A DNA stretch of 64,000 bases from positions 62,001-126,000 of the forward strand of contig CACYPU010000002.1 of assembly GCA_902776365.1 (NCBI GenBank). The letters run 5' to 3'. Made by a program: the position numbers and the translations under genes. The first letter of the stretch is position 1. Every line of letters begins with the position of its first letter. Below the pieces are notes generated by a model. That model saw nothing but the letters and a program-made list of their open reading frames with translations. It was not told where the DNA came from and ran no database searches. This document shows positions 44,102 through 53,390 of the stretch, one piece after another. The DNA is from an uncultured Bacteroidota bacterium (GTDB lineage: Bacteria; Bacteroidota; Bacteroidia; Bacteroidales; P3).

Positions 44102-45561
44102 ACGCTACAGAACTCATACAACACCTGCTCGTCTACCATCCCGACTCCCCGCTGCTCTTCAACAGCCACGAGTTCCTATTCCTGGCCATCGTTGTCATGT
44201 CCGTCTATGCCGCCATCTATCGCAACAAGCTCTCTCGCACCCTCTTCCTATTGGTCTTCAGTCTCTTCTTCTACTATAAAACCAGCGGCCTCTTTGTCCT
44301 CCTGCTCTTTGGTACCTTGACAGGCGTCTATTTCATCACACGCTGGATGAACCGCTGCCACGGATGTGGCCGCAAATGGTGGCTCGCGGCAACCGTCACC
44401 CTTGTCCTCGGCATCCTGGGCTACTTCAAATATGCCAACTTCTTTGGCGAAAATATCAGTCACCTACTCCACTTAGACTTCCACCGCCTCGACATCTTCC
44501 TGCCCGTCGGCATCTCCTTCTACTCCTTCCAGTTGCTGAGTTACGCCATCGACGTCTACCGCCGCCAGCTCGACGACGAGCGCAACTTCCTCGACTATGC
44601 CTTCTACATCACCTTCTTCCCACAGCTCGTCGCCGGCCCCATTGTCCGCGCCAAGGACTTCCTTCCACAGCTCAAAAAACCCATCAAGGTCAAACGCACG
44701 GAAGTCGAGAAGGGTTTCTTCCTCATCATGATAGGCCTCGTCAAGAAATCCATCCTGGCCGATTATCTGGCGCAGTACAACGACTTGGTCTTCGGCAACC
44801 CCATGGCCTATACTGGCGGCGAAACCCTCGTGGCCATCTACAGCTACGCCATCCAAATCTATTGCGACTTCTCGGGCTACACCGATATGGCCATCGGCAT
44901 GGGAAAAATCATGGGCTTCAACCTCGGTATCAACTTCAACAAACCCTACCAGAGCACCTCGCTCAGTGACTTCTGGCACCGCTGGCACATCAGCCTCTCC
45001 TCCTGGCTCCGCGACTACCTCTATATCCCGCTGGGCGGCAACCGCAAGGGTAAGTTCCGCACCTACCTCAACTTGATGATTACCATGCTTCTCGGCGGCC
45101 TATGGCATGGAGCCAACTGGAAGTTTATCTTCTGGGGTGGCATGCATGGACTTGGCCTCGTCCTCGACAAACTCTGGCGCAAACTCACCCGTCGGCGCCT
45201 CGAAGGCAATCCCGTGTGCCGTGTCCTCGGATGGCTCTTCACGCTGCATTTCGTCGTCGCACTTTGGGTCTTCTTCCGGGCCGACGACTTCGCCACAGCA
45301 TGGCTGATGATTCAGCATGTCTTCACCGACTTCAACTGGGAGGTGTTCCCCGTGTTCTACGAAACCCGCCGGCTCCTCGTCTGGTTGCTCCTCGCCGCCA
45401 TAGTCTTGCACGCCATACCTTCCTCGCGCTTCTCCAAACTCGAGCAGGCCTATATCCAGACCCCCTTCCTCGTCAAGGCCATAGCCTTCATCCTCCTCAT
45501 CCAGTGCATCCTGCAGATTCAGAGCGACGACGTTCAGCCCTTCATTTATTTCCAGTTCTAA
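44098..45561 (+). CDS. MBOAT-family O-acyltransferase (AlgI-like)
   Basis: 487 aa, polytopic (about 10-11 helices). Hallmarks are YYKTSGLF, FFPQLVAGPIVRAKDFLPQL (about residues 176-195), the GYTDMAIGMGKIMG segment, SDFWHRWHISLSSWLRDYLYIPLGGNRKG and the catalytic-His region LLGGLWHGANWKFIFWGGMHG (about 329-349). It transfers acyl groups, usually acetyl, across the inner membrane to an exported polysaccharide. With the SGNH gene it makes a complete two-gene O-acetylation module; no polymerase or glycosyltransferase is nearby. Confidence 0.94.
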   Translation: MNATELIQHLLVYHPDSPLLFNSHEFLFLAIVVMSVYAAIYRNKLSRTLFLLVFSLFFYYKTSGLFVLLLFGTLTGVYFITRWMNRCHGCGRKWWLAATVTLVLGILGYFKYANFFGENISHLLHLDFHRLDIFLPVGISFYSFQLLSYAIDVYRRQLDDERNFLDYAFYITFFPQLVAGPIVRAKDFLPQLKKPIKVKRTEVEKGFFLIMIGLVKKSILADYLAQYNDLVFGNPMAYTGGETLVAIYSYAIQIYCDFSGYTDMAIGMGKIMGFNLGINFNKPYQSTSLSDFWHRWHISLSSWLRDYLYIPLGGNRKGKFRTYLNLMITMLLGGLWHGANWKFIFWGGMHGLGLVLDKLWRKLTRRRLEGNPVCRVLGWLFTLHFVVALWVFFRADDFATAWLMIQHVFTDFNWEVFPVFYETRRLLVWLLLAAIVLHAIPSSRFSKLEQAYIQTPFLVKAIAFILLIQCILQIQSDDVQPFIYFQF

Positions 45562-45562
45562 T

Positions 45563-47266
45563 ATGCGAATACTGCTCATCACACCGCCGCTCACGCAGCT
45601 CAACACACCCTATCCCGCCACGGCCTACCTGAAAGGATACTACACCGCCCAAGGCTACGAGGTGCGGCAGGTGGACCTCGGCATCGAGGTGGCCGACCGC
45701 GTGCTGAGCCGCGAGTTCCTGCAGAGCATCGGATTGACGGAGCAGGCACGACTGATAGAACCCGTCAAGCGCTTCCTCCGCGGACAGGACGACACCCTCG
45801 GCCCACGTATCGCCAACCGTTCGTTGCTGCCTGAGGGCAAACGGTTTGAGCAGCTCGACGACGACAACCTCGAATGGTCCTTCGGCGTCAGCGGCACCAC
45901 CGACAAAGCCCTCCACCTCGCCACCTTATTTATCGAGGACATCGCCGACTATATCCGTGAAAACATAGATTCCCACTTCGACCTCGTGCGCTATGCCGAA
46001 TACCTCAGCAACGACGCTCCCACCTTCGACCCGCTCTATGCCGAGTTGCAGCAGGAGCCGTCGGTCATCGACCGGATGATGCTGGAAGTTCTAGAAAAGG
46101 AGTGCAAGGAGTGCAAGGAGTGCGAGGAGTGCAAGGAGTGCAAGACAATAGACAAGGTATGCATAACGGTTCCGTTCCCAGGGTGCTTGTATGGGGCATT
46201 GCGCTGTGGTCAGTGGCTCAAAGCCCACACACAAGCCATCATCGAGATAGGTGGAGGCTTCCCCAACACCGAATGGCGCCAGCTAAGCGATAAGCGAATC
46301 TATGATGTTTGCCACGAAGTGGTCATCGACGGCTGCCGCGAAGCCGACCAATATTGTCCAGATTTCAGCGACCTGCCGTTAGACAAATACCTCTCGCTTA
46401 CCGAGATGACCAACCCTATGCATCGTCTCTGGAGTCAGGGACGGTGGAACAAGATGGTGATGGTTCACGGCTGCTACTGGCACCGCTGTGCCTTCTGCGA
46501 CACCTCGCTCGACTACATCGGCAACTACCGCGCCCCCAAGGCCACGACGGTAGTCGACCACATGGAGTGCATCATGGAACAGACCCACCGCACGGGTTTC
46601 CATTTCGTCGACGAAGCTTTGCCGCCCAAGCTGCTGCGCGAGGTGGCCGAGGAGATACTTAAGCGCGGCTTGGCCGTCAGCTTCTGGGGCAACATACGCT
46701 TCGAGAAAGCCTATACCGCCGAACTCTGCGACCTGCTGGCCGAGGCCGGCATGGTGGCCGTCAGCGGCGGCTTGGAGGTGGCCAGCGACCGCCTGCTGAA
46801 ACTCATCGACAAGGGCGTCACCATCCAGCAGACCGTCGAGGCCTGCCGCCACCTGCGCGACGCCGGCATCATGGTCCACACCTACCTCATGTACGGCTTC
46901 CCCACCGAGACGCTGCAGGAGACCGTCGACGCGCTGGAGACCGTGCGCCGCATGTTCGACGAGGGCATCGTGCAGAGTGCTTTCTGGCACCGCTACGCCA
47001 TGACCTGTCATTCGCCCAGCGGCCTCAACCCCGAAGCCTACGGTGCCCGCCGTGTGACGCTGGAGCCGAATCCCTTCTGCAATAACGAGGTCGACTGGGA
47101 ACCCCAGTTTGACTATGATATCGAGGCTGTGGGAGCGGCCCTGCGATTGGCTACGTATAATTATATGAATGGCCTCGGCCTTGACCAGCCGGTCCGCAGC
47201 TGGTTCCCCATCCGTGTTCCTAAGCCTACATTTTACTCTAAGTCAAACAGTTATACCTCTTTTTAA
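45563..47266 (+). CDS. B12-binding-domain-type radical SAM protein with Cys-rich insert
   Basis: 567 aa. The N-terminus MRILLITPPLTQLNTPYPATAYLKGYY is the start of the cobalamin-binding-like domain of this radical SAM class. The cluster motif is GCYWHRCAFCDTS (about residue 302), a spacing seen in this subfamily, followed by a TIM-barrel part (FHFVDEALPP, GLEVASDRLLKLIDKG, VHTYLMYGFPTET). The target is unknown. Residues about 179-193 (KECKECKECEECKECK) are a tandem 9-mer expansion that adds five cysteines between the two domains. Last gene of the 41.1-kb transcript; the stop TAA is the first unit of palindrome P3. Confidence 0.88.
   Translation: MRILLITPPLTQLNTPYPATAYLKGYYTAQGYEVRQVDLGIEVADRVLSREFLQSIGLTEQARLIEPVKRFLRGQDDTLGPRIANRSLLPEGKRFEQLDDDNLEWSFGVSGTTDKALHLATLFIEDIADYIRENIDSHFDLVRYAEYLSNDAPTFDPLYAELQQEPSVIDRMMLEVLEKECKECKECEECKECKTIDKVCITVPFPGCLYGALRCGQWLKAHTQAIIEIGGGFPNTEWRQLSDKRIYDVCHEVVIDGCREADQYCPDFSDLPLDKYLSLTEMTNPMHRLWSQGRWNKMVMVHGCYWHRCAFCDTSLDYIGNYRAPKATTVVDHMECIMEQTHRTGFHFVDEALPPKLLREVAEEILKRGLAVSFWGNIRFEKAYTAELCDLLAEAGMVAVSGGLEVASDRLLKLIDKGVTIQQTVEACRHLRDAGIMVHTYLMYGFPTETLQETVDALETVRRMFDEGIVQSAFWHRYAMTCHSPSGLNPEAYGARRVTLEPNPFCNNEVDWEPQFDYDIEAVGAALRLATYNYMNGLGLDQPVRSWFPIRVPKPTFYSKSNSYTSF
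46100..46144 (+). repeat. Nonamer array GAGTGCAAG x5 inside the radical SAM gene
   Basis: Five 9-bp copies (one with GAG for AAG), in frame, encoding the KEC/EEC tripeptide repeat. Confidence 0.93.
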
Positions 47267-47319
47267 CCATTGTTTAACCATTGTTTAACCATTTTAATGG
47301 TTAAACAATGGTTAAACAG
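47262..47319. repeat. 11-bp-period palindrome P3
   Basis: TTGT at 47270 and 47281; ACAA at 47305 and ACAG at 47316 (spacing 11 and 11). Unit TTGTTTAACCA, with the extra half-copy at the left giving the TAA stop of the radical SAM gene. Centre ATTTTAAT. Confidence 0.9.
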
Positions 47320-47345
47320 TCAGAAAATCATTGTGATAAAGACAA

Positions 47346-47371
47346 CCCCGATACTTATGGTACCGGGTTTT
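47346..47371 (+). terminator. Probable terminator of the 41-47 kb operon
   Basis: Imperfect stem CCCGATAC/GTACCGGG with loop TTATG, followed by TTTT. One mismatch in the stem. Confidence 0.55.
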
Positions 47372-47417
47372 AAGGGGTGGCGACGGGTGGCCATCAGATT
47401 TTCTTCATGATGATAGT

Positions 47418-47900
47418 TTACCTGGCGATGTCTTCGTCGTTGTCGTCTCCGCGTTTGCTGCGGCGGAGGTTCTTGATGTAAATCTCGATGCTCTTGAGTC
47501 CCCAGTTGATGAGGATGACGACGGCGACGGCGATGAGGGCTTCGGCCCACATGCCGTAACCGCAGAGGCAACCCACGGCGGCGCTGCACCAGATGGTGGC
47601 GGCGGAGGAGAGACCGTGGATGGTGAGGCCGTCTTTCATGATGACTCCGGCACCGAGGAAGCCGATACCGGTGACCACCTGCGAGAGGACGCGGAGGTTG
47701 TCGTTGTTCACCGGGCCACCAGCCAACTTGGCGCTCATAATGATGCTCTCGCTTATCAATATAAATATGCAGGCACCGACAGCCACCAGCGAGTTGGTGG
47801 TGAGGCCGGCCTGACGCTGCTTGAGTTCGCGCTGCGTGCCGATGATGACGCCGGCGATGAGGGCGCAGGCCAAACGGAAGATGAATGTTTCTAACGGCAT
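47418..47900 (-). CDS. MgtC/SapB-family membrane protein
   Basis: 160 aa with five hydrophobic segments. Family hallmarks: RLACALIAGVIIGTQRELKQRQAGLTTN (residues about 9-36), GIGFLGAGVIMKDG (about 78-91) and GLSSAATIWCSAAVGCLCGYG. It belongs to the MgtC/SapB N-terminal domain group; the short form lacks the ACT-like C-terminal domain of virulence MgtC. It could affect magnesium or acid tolerance, but no function is proven for this subgroup. Its start lies 10 bp inside rsmI, so it is translationally coupled as the last gene of the minus operon. Confidence 0.92.
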   Translation of the reverse strand: MPLETFIFRLACALIAGVIIGTQRELKQRQAGLTTNSLVAVGACIFILISESIIMSAKLAGGPVNNDNLRVLSQVVTGIGFLGAGVIMKDGLTIHGLSSAATIWCSAAVGCLCGYGMWAEALIAVAVVILINWGLKSIEIYIKNLRRSKRGDDNDEDIAR

Positions 47901-48562
47901 AATCCTGATAATATTACTACTATTTCGCCTTTGACTTCCTTCTGCTGGAAGTGGGCGAGGACTTCGGCGAGGGTGCCGCGGGCGGTCTCGGCATGGAGTT
48001 TGCTGATTTCGCGGCTCACAGAGACCTGGCGGTCGGGGCCAAGGACCTCGATGAGTTGTTCAAGCAGTTTCACCAGGCGGTAGGGGCTTTCGTAGATAAT
48101 CATGGTGCGTTCCTCGTTGGCGAGGGTCTGGATGGCTGTCTGGCGTCCTTTTTTGTGGGGCAGGAAGCCGAGGAATGTGAATCGGTCGCAGGGCAGACCG
48201 CTGTCGATGAGTGCCGGCACGAAGGCTGTGGCGCCCGGCAGACACTCCACTTCGATGCCCTGCTTGATGGCCTCGCGGACGAGCAGGAATCCGGGGTCGC
48301 TGATGCCGGGAGTGCCGGCATCGGTGATGACGGCGATGGTGGTGCCGCCCTTCAGTCGCTCGATGAGAGAGGCCACCGTCTGGTGCTCGTTGAAGATGTG
48401 GTAACTCTGGAGCGGGGTCTCGATGCCGTAGTGCTGCAGGAGTACACGCGAGGTGCGGGTGTCCTCGGCGAGGATGAGGTCGACCGACTTGAGAACCTCG
48501 ACGCCACGGAAAGTCATGTCGCCGAGGTTCCCCACGGGTGTCGGTACTAGGAACAATTTCAT
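47891..48562 (-). CDS. rsmI: 16S rRNA (cytidine-1402-2'-O)-methyltransferase
   Basis: 223 aa tetrapyrrole-methylase-fold protein. The N-terminus LFLVPTPVGNLGDMTFR, then LILAEDTRTS, TDAGTPGISDPGF (about 82-94), CLPGATAFVPAL, FLGFLPHKKGRQ and YESPYRLVKLL are the standard RsmI series. It is shorter than the E. coli enzyme (286) by the C-terminal extension, as usual in Bacteroidetes. It methylates the 2'-O of C1402 in the decoding centre. Preceded by a 90-bp gap filled by an inverted heptamer element. Confidence 0.95.
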   Translation of the reverse strand: MKLFLVPTPVGNLGDMTFRGVEVLKSVDLILAEDTRTSRVLLQHYGIETPLQSYHIFNEHQTVASLIERLKGGTTIAVITDAGTPGISDPGFLLVREAIKQGIEVECLPGATAFVPALIDSGLPCDRFTFLGFLPHKKGRQTAIQTLANEERTMIIYESPYRLVKLLEQLIEVLGPDRQVSVSREISKLHAETARGTLAEVLAHFQQKEVKGEIVVILSGLCR

Positions 48563-48570
48563 TGTTTCTC

Positions 48571-48641
48571 AGTGGGTAGTGGGTAGTTGATAGTGGGTAG
48601 CATACGTGGACAAGTGCTACACACTACCCACTATCCACTAC
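48571..48641. repeat. Inverted heptamer element with CAAGTGCTAC core between yebC and rsmI
   Basis: Left arm AGTGGGT, AGTGGGT, AGTTGAT, AGTGGGT (48571-48598); centre AGCATACGTGGACAAGTGCT; right arm ACACTAC, CCACTAT, CCACTAC (48621-48641). The arms are inverted copies, and GTAGCA/TGCTAC extends the stem. It fills almost all of the yebC-rsmI gap. Confidence 0.9.
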
Positions 48642-48652
48642 AAACTCAAGAT

Positions 48653-49393
48653 TTACTCCTCCTCGAAGTCGTCGGGAATCTCCATGTCGTGGTAGACGTT
48701 GGTGACGTCGTCGTCCTCTTCGAGGATGCCGATGACCTTCATGACCTTGCGGATGGTCTCGGTGTCGACCTGACGGAGGGTGTTGGGGATGCGCTGGAGC
48801 TCGGCGCTCTCGCACTCGATGCCCTTCTGTTCGAGCATCTTGACCATGTTGCCGAAGTCTTCATAGGCGGTGTAGAGGGTCAGGTATTCGTCGTCGGCCT
48901 CCATCTCTTCCAGGCCGCCGTCGATGAGCTCCATCTCCAGTTCGTCGATGTCCATCTCGGGCTTGCGGGGCACCACGAAGACGCCCTTGCGGGTGAAGAG
49001 GAAGGCGAGGCTGCCGTTGGTCTCGAGGGTGCCGCCGTTCTTGTTCATGATGGCTTTGACGTTGGCAACGGTGCGGTTGTTGTTGTCGGAGAGGGCCTCG
49101 ATGAAGAGGGCGATGCCGTGGGAGACGTGGCACTCGAAGGTGAGCTCTTGCATCTGGGCGGCGTCCTTGTCATTAGCCTTGTTGATGGAGCGCTGGAGGG
49201 TGTCCTTGGGCATGTTGCAGCCGCGGGCGTTCTGGACGAGCAGACGCAGCCGGGGGTTGCTGTCGGGGTCGGGACCGCCTTCGCGCACGGCGATGGTGAC
49301 CTGTTTCAGAATGTTACTCCACTGTTTCGAGCGCTTGGCATCAGCGGCGCCTTTGGCTCTCTTAATCTTTGACCATTTGTTGTGTCCTGACAT
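48653..49393 (-). CDS. YebC/PmpR-family protein
   Basis: 246 aa, full length. N-terminal GHNKWSKIKRAKGAADAKRSK, then GGPDPDSNPRLRLLVQNARGCNMPKDTLQRSI, FECHVSHGIALFIEAL, ANVKAIMNKNGGTL and the C-terminal EEDDDVTNVYHDMEIP are all YebC hallmarks. It is classically annotated as a transcriptional regulator; recent work on some members links them to translation of difficult sequences. The gene order dnk-kdsB-HU/SPOR-trmB-yebC-rsmI suggests a housekeeping role. A 44-bp AT-rich gap separates it from trmB. Confidence 0.95.
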   Translation of the reverse strand: MSGHNKWSKIKRAKGAADAKRSKQWSNILKQVTIAVREGGPDPDSNPRLRLLVQNARGCNMPKDTLQRSINKANDKDAAQMQELTFECHVSHGIALFIEALSDNNNRTVANVKAIMNKNGGTLETNGSLAFLFTRKGVFVVPRKPEMDIDELEMELIDGGLEEMEADDEYLTLYTAYEDFGNMVKMLEQKGIECESAELQRIPNTLRQVDTETIRKVMKVIGILEEDDDVTNVYHDMEIPDDFEEE

Positions 49394-49437
49394 AATACTT
49401 TATTTTATTTTGTTAATTATTTTTTGTTGTTATCACG

Positions 49438-50136
49438 TTATTTCTTTTTCCATTGGATGTAGGTAATGGGCATGCCTTTTTCGAGGAACATCTGCTCGTA
49501 GAAGGTCTGCGTGAGTTTGGCTTCGTCAAAAATAGTGGGTAGTGGGTAGTGGGTAGTGGGTAGCACTTGCTCCTCGTTGTAGAGGTCGGCGGTGTGGGCG
49601 ATAATCTCCACGTTGCGTGTCGGGAGCACCTCGGTGAGGGTGTAGTCGTAGAGTTCCTGGGAGTCGGTCTTGAGGTGCATCACACTGGCGGGGGCGAGGA
49701 AGCGGTCGTAGGTGTCGAGGAAGCGGGGCGAGGTGAGGCGCTTGTTGGGCTTCTTCAGCTGTGGGTCGCAGAAAGTAATCCATATCTCGCTTACTTCCCC
49801 TTCGGCGAAGAAACGGTCGATGAGCTCGATGCGTGTGCGTATGAACGCCACGTTGTGCATCTGCTCCTCGTTGCTGGTCTTGGCGCCGCGCCAGAGGCGT
49901 GCCCCTTTGATGTCGACACCGATGTAGTTGCGGTCGGGATGGATGCGTGCCAGCGCGATGGTGTAGTCGCCTTTGCCGCAGCCCAGCTCGAGTGTGATGG
50001 GATTGTCGTTTCCAAACTGCTCGCGCCAGCGGCCCCTCAGGGCAAAGCCTTCCTTCTCCAGCTGGTCGAAGCCCACCTGGAAGAGGTTGGGGAACGTGAG
50101 GTTCTCCGCAAATCGCTGCAGTTTATGGTGTCCCAT
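49438..50136 (-). CDS. trmB: tRNA (guanine-46-N7)-methyltransferase with heptamer insert
   Basis: 232 aa. The SAM-binding motif is ITLELGCGKGDYTIALA (residues about 47-63), then YIGVDIKGARLWRGAKT and EIWITFCDPQLKKPNKRLTS (TFPDP-type motif with Cys for Pro). It methylates G46 of tRNA. Near the C-terminus EQVLPTTHYPLPTIF (about 193-207) is an extra segment encoded by four TAGTGGG heptamers (minus-strand CCCACTA) plus the CAAGTGCTAC core, inserted between HTADLYNE and the final FYEQMFLEKG element. Frame and end are intact. Confidence 0.94.
   Translation of the reverse strand: MGHHKLQRFAENLTFPNLFQVGFDQLEKEGFALRGRWREQFGNDNPITLELGCGKGDYTIALARIHPDRNYIGVDIKGARLWRGAKTSNEEQMHNVAFIRTRIELIDRFFAEGEVSEIWITFCDPQLKKPNKRLTSPRFLDTYDRFLAPASVMHLKTDSQELYDYTLTEVLPTRNVEIIAHTADLYNEEQVLPTTHYPLPTIFDEAKLTQTFYEQMFLEKGMPITYIQWKKK
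49533..49570 (-). repeat. Heptamer array CCCACTA x4 plus core inside trmB
   Basis: Plus strand TAGTGGG x4 (49533-49560) then TAGCACTTGC. On the coding strand GCAAGTGCTACCCACTA, i.e. the same core as in purL and upstream of rsmI, encoding QVLPT. Confidence 0.93.
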
Positions 50137-50139
50137 AGT

Positions 50140-51912
50140 CTACCATTGTTTAATGGCCATATCGCCGTCATACCATCCCTTGAGGTGGTTATACAGGGCT
50201 TCGGCCTTGGTGCGTGTGGGGGCACTGCCCATGCTGACGTAGTAGCCGTCGTTCTTCTCGATGATGTAGGCGTCGCAGCCCTGCGAATGCAGACGGTTGG
50301 CCATCTTGTTGGCAGTGTTTCTGTTGATATAGAAGCCAGCGATGATGTCGAATCCCTGCTTGCTGTTCTTGGTGGTGTAGGCGGAGGCTACGATTTCGCC
50401 TTCGTCGGCGTGCTTCTTCGGCTTCACCGCCTCGCGCTCCTGCTGCTTCACCTGCTGCACCTCGGCGGCGGTGTGTTGTTTTTCATTAGGCTGCATGCCG
50501 AGGTCGTTGACCAGCTGCTCCAGCATATCGTCGAGCAGGCTGAGGTTCATCAATTCGTCTTGCACGATGCCGCGCACCTTCCCGGAATAGTTGTAGCGCA
50601 TCCAGGGCTCACACTGTTTGGTGATATAGTCGTCGTAAGGTATGACACGCTGTACGGCGAAGCGGTCGCCCATGAGTTCTGCCATGCGACGGTCGGCATA
50701 TTGGCGCACACGGTCCATCATGGCCGCTTTGGCACCGCGATAGTTGCGTGCGGCGAGGAATTCGCTGATGTAGCCGTCGATGGCCACGCAAACCATGTTG
50801 CTGTTAGTTACCATCTCGGCATTGCTGTAGACGAGGTGGTCGCAGTTGTAGGTGAGGTCGTTGGTTGTGGGGGCGTCGAGGTGTTTGCCACCCACCGTGA
50901 CTTCGGCAGGTTCGGCAGTTCCCGGCTGCATGTAGTTCGTATAATAATAGTATCCGCCACCGCCGAGCAACAGCAGTATCAGGAGCAGCAACAGCCACAG
51001 CACCCATTTGTGGCCTTTCTTCTCTTCTTTCTCTTCCTTCTTCTCGTGCTTTTCTTTCTTCTCCAGTTTTTTCTTCTCTTTCAGCGCACGTTTCTCTTCC
51101 ATGGCGGCGACTTTAGCACGTTCCTTTTCAGCTTTGGCCTCGGCCTTCAGCACGGCTTTCGATTTGGGCAGGTCGTCGAGTTGTTTCAGGGTGTTCTGGA
51201 GTTCGTTGCTTTCCACAGCCACAGGTTCGGGCTGGGGTTCGGGCTGGGGTTCGGGCTGGGGTTCGGGCTCTGGGATTGGCTCTGGTTCCGGTTCGGGAAT
51301 GGGTTCGGGCTCGGGCTCGGGTTCAGGAACTTCCGGAATTTCCGGTTCTGGCTCCGGTTCAGGTTCTGGCTCCGGCTCAGGTTCTGGCTCAGGTTCTGGC
51401 ATTTGGGGAGTTTCCGGAATCTCCGGTTTCTCCGGGGCCACCGGTGCTGCGGGAGCCGCCGCCTCGAACTGGGCGAAGGGGTCCTCGTTGTCGTTGTGGG
51501 CGTAGGTCTTCACGCCTTCCAGTGGGGTCTCACTACTGTTGCCGGCTTCGATGACCAAGCCGTCGGACATCTTGAAGCTGCAGTCTTCGCCAACTTTCGA
51601 CAGCACGCCGAGGTCACCGAAGCGGTGCTCGCCGGTGCGGTCAATCTTGTCGGTCAGCGCATCCACATAGTTCTGCCACATCTGGCCTGCGATGTCTTCG
51701 TTCACACATTCGCGCTGCGCAATTTCGCGCACGATGGCATTGTCACCAGTACATTCCTTCTTGAAAAGGATATTCCTCGTGGAGGGATAGTAGATCTGCG
51801 ACTGCGGGTCGTGACGCGGGGCCTGCACTTCGCTGGCGAACGTTCCGATGCCGGGCAGCTCCACACGCTGTCCCTCTTTCAATAACTCAACAATTAAATC
51901 AGTTATATTCAT
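50140..51912 (-). CDS. HU-like (CCDC81-type) / SPOR-domain membrane protein
   Basis: 590 aa. N-terminal tandem HU-like domains ([25 protein letters not shown], residues 1-60; a second to about 115), then a Pro-Glu tract of PEPEPE repeats (about 155-225). A Lys/Glu coiled coil (250-305) is followed by one membrane helix ([18 protein letters not shown], about 306-325) and a periplasmic part ending in a SPOR-like domain ([21 protein letters not shown], residues about 510-585). SPOR domains bind denuded peptidoglycan, and the HU-like part faces the cytosol, so the protein may link septal wall and cytosolic components. This architecture is known in Bacteroidetes but uncharacterised. Starts 6 bp after kdsB. 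Confidence 0.88.
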   Translation of the reverse strand: MNITDLIVELLKEGQRVELPGIGTFASEVQAPRHDPQSQIYYPSTRNILFKKECTGDNAIVREIAQRECVNEDIAGQMWQNYVDALTDKIDRTGEHRFGDLGVLSKVGEDCSFKMSDGLVIEAGNSSETPLEGVKTYAHNDNEDPFAQFEAAAPAAPVAPEKPEIPETPQMPEPEPEPEPEPEPEPEPEPEIPEVPEPEPEPEPIPEPEPEPIPEPEPQPEPQPEPQPEPVAVESNELQNTLKQLDDLPKSKAVLKAEAKAEKERAKVAAMEEKRALKEKKKLEKKEKHEKKEEKEEKKGHKWVLWLLLLLILLLLGGGGYYYYTNYMQPGTAEPAEVTVGGKHLDAPTTNDLTYNCDHLVYSNAEMVTNSNMVCVAIDGYISEFLAARNYRGAKAAMMDRVRQYADRRMAELMGDRFAVQRVIPYDDYITKQCEPWMRYNYSGKVRGIVQDELMNLSLLDDMLEQLVNDLGMQPNEKQHTAAEVQQVKQQEREAVKPKKHADEGEIVASAYTTKNSKQGFDIIAGFYINRNTANKMANRLHSQGCDAYIIEKNDGYYVSMGSAPTRTKAEALYNHLKGWYDGDMAIKQW

Positions 51913-51918
51913 AAAGCT

Positions 51919-52677
51919 TTATTTTTTCAGTTCTTTTTCTGCAATAGCCAGGTCCTCAGGCGTGTCGATGCCGATATTGGCATGTTCGGTGAGGCGCACC
52001 GTGATAGGGATGCCGGTATAGAGCCAGCGCAGCTGCTCCAGGCGCTCACATTGTTCGATAGGGCAGGGGACGGGTTGGCACACCTGTTCCATCACCTGCG
52101 AGCGGAAAGCATAGATGCCCACGTGCTTGTAGTAGGTGCCGTGGCCGAGCCATTTCTCAACGGGTACATCACGCACGAAGGGAATGGGCTGGCGGCTGAA
52201 GTAAAGGGCCTTAAGGTTTTGGTCGAAGACCACCTTGACATTGTTGGGCGAGAGGAGTTCTTCGGTTGAGGCAATGGAGGTGGCCAGAGTGGCAATCTGT
52301 ACATCGGGGTCGTTGAAACAGTCGATGAGTGCCTCCAGCTGGGCGGGTTCCACAAAAGGTTCGTCACCTTGCACATTGATGACGACGTCATAGAGGTATC
52401 CTTGTCGCTCGAGGCGTTCCACCACCTCGCCACAACGTTCGGTGCCGGAGCTGTGCTTTTCCGAGGTCATCATCACGGCCCCTTCATCGCAGAACGACTC
52501 CACATGGTCGCAGATGCGCTCATCGTCGGTAGCCACCACCACGTCGTCCACACCCTCGGTGCGGCTCACACGGTGATAGACACGGCTGATGATGCTCTCG
52601 CCCCCCAGCATAGCCAACGGCTTGCCGGGAAAACGCGTCGATGCGTAACGTGCAGGTATGATAGCCAGTACTTTCAT
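51919..52677 (-). CDS. kdsB: 3-deoxy-manno-octulosonate cytidylyltransferase
   Basis: 252 aa, standard length. The N-terminus ALVIPARYASTRFPGKP-type sequence (here IIPARYASTRFPGKPLAML, residues 6-24), DDVVVATDDERI, VVINVQGDEPFV (about 97-108) and KHVGIYAFR are the KdsB series. It forms CMP-Kdo from CTP and Kdo for the lipid A core. It is adjacent to the deoxynucleoside kinase (5-bp gap) and the HU/SPOR gene. With lpxA and lpxC at 7-8 kb, it indicates normal lipopolysaccharide synthesis. Confidence 0.96.
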   Translation of the reverse strand: MKVLAIIPARYASTRFPGKPLAMLGGESIISRVYHRVSRTEGVDDVVVATDDERICDHVESFCDEGAVMMTSEKHSSGTERCGEVVERLERQGYLYDVVINVQGDEPFVEPAQLEALIDCFNDPDVQIATLATSIASTEELLSPNNVKVVFDQNLKALYFSRQPIPFVRDVPVEKWLGHGTYYKHVGIYAFRSQVMEQVCQPVPCPIEQCERLEQLRWLYTGIPITVRLTEHANIGIDTPEDLAIAEKELKK

Positions 52678-52682
52678 TTGTT

Positions 52683-53297
52683 CTAATTAAATAATCCGCC
52701 GAGTTCAGCGTCGATGCGGTTGATGATTACGCCCAAGTCCTCGCGGTTCTCCACGAAGTCGCACTCGTCGGTGTCCACCACCACCATCTTGCCCTCGTAG
52801 GTCGAAGCCCAGTGCTCGTAGCGCGAGTTGAGGTTCGTCAGGTAGTCGAGGCGGATGCCACGCTCATATTCACGGCCGCGCTTCTGGATATGCTTCACCA
52901 GTGTCGGCACATCGCCGCGCACATACACCACAAGGTCGGGTTTTGGCAGCAGTTCCAGCATGGTCTCCATAAGCTTCGTGTAGGTCGTCAGGTCGCGGGT
53001 GGTCATCAGACCCATGCTCTGCAGGTTCGGGGCGAAGACATAGGCGTCGTCGAGCAGCGAGCGGTCGCGGATGAAACTCTCGCCACTCTTCGCCAGCTCG
53101 CTCAGTTCCTTCACGCCGGCATACAGCGAATGAATCATCATGTTGAACGACCAGCGCCGCATATCCTCATAAAAACTGTTCAGGTACGGGTTTTCCTCTG
53201 CGGGGCCATACACCGCACGGTATCCGTAGTGCTTCGACAGCAGCTTCGTCAGCTCTGTCTTCCCTGCTCCGATATTTCCCGAGATTGCTATCTGCAT
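52683..53297 (-). CDS. Deoxynucleoside kinase
   Basis: 204 aa dNK-family P-loop kinase. Walker A ISGNIGAGKTEL (residues 5-16), the substrate motif ENPYLNSFYEDMRRWSF (about 35-51), DRS in FIRDRSLLDD (about 76-85) and the LID region KRGREYERGI. It phosphorylates deoxyadenosine, deoxyguanosine or related nucleosides; specificity cannot be told. First gene of a seven-gene minus operon down to mgtC, just below a heptamer array and a promoter. Confidence 0.92.
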   Translation of the reverse strand: MQIAISGNIGAGKTELTKLLSKHYGYRAVYGPAEENPYLNSFYEDMRRWSFNMMIHSLYAGVKELSELAKSGESFIRDRSLLDDAYVFAPNLQSMGLMTTRDLTTYTKLMETMLELLPKPDLVVYVRGDVPTLVKHIQKRGREYERGIRLDYLTNLNSRYEHWASTYEGKMVVVDTDECDFVENREDLGVIINRIDAELGGLFN

Positions 53298-53314
53298 ATC
53301 ATTATATTTTCATT

Positions 53315-53356
53315 TCTCAACACTCATCACTCGGCACTAATCACTCAACACTAATC
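53315..53356 (-). repeat. Heptamer array ACTCAAC/ACTAATC x6 upstream of the kinase
   Basis: Plus strand TCTCAAC, ACTCATC, ACTCGGC, ACTAATC, ACTCAAC, ACTAATC. It lies between the minus promoter and the kinase start, in the expected leader. Confidence 0.85.
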
Positions 53357-53390
53357 AGTTGTAGTTATTATTTGTTTCTATTTAAAAACG

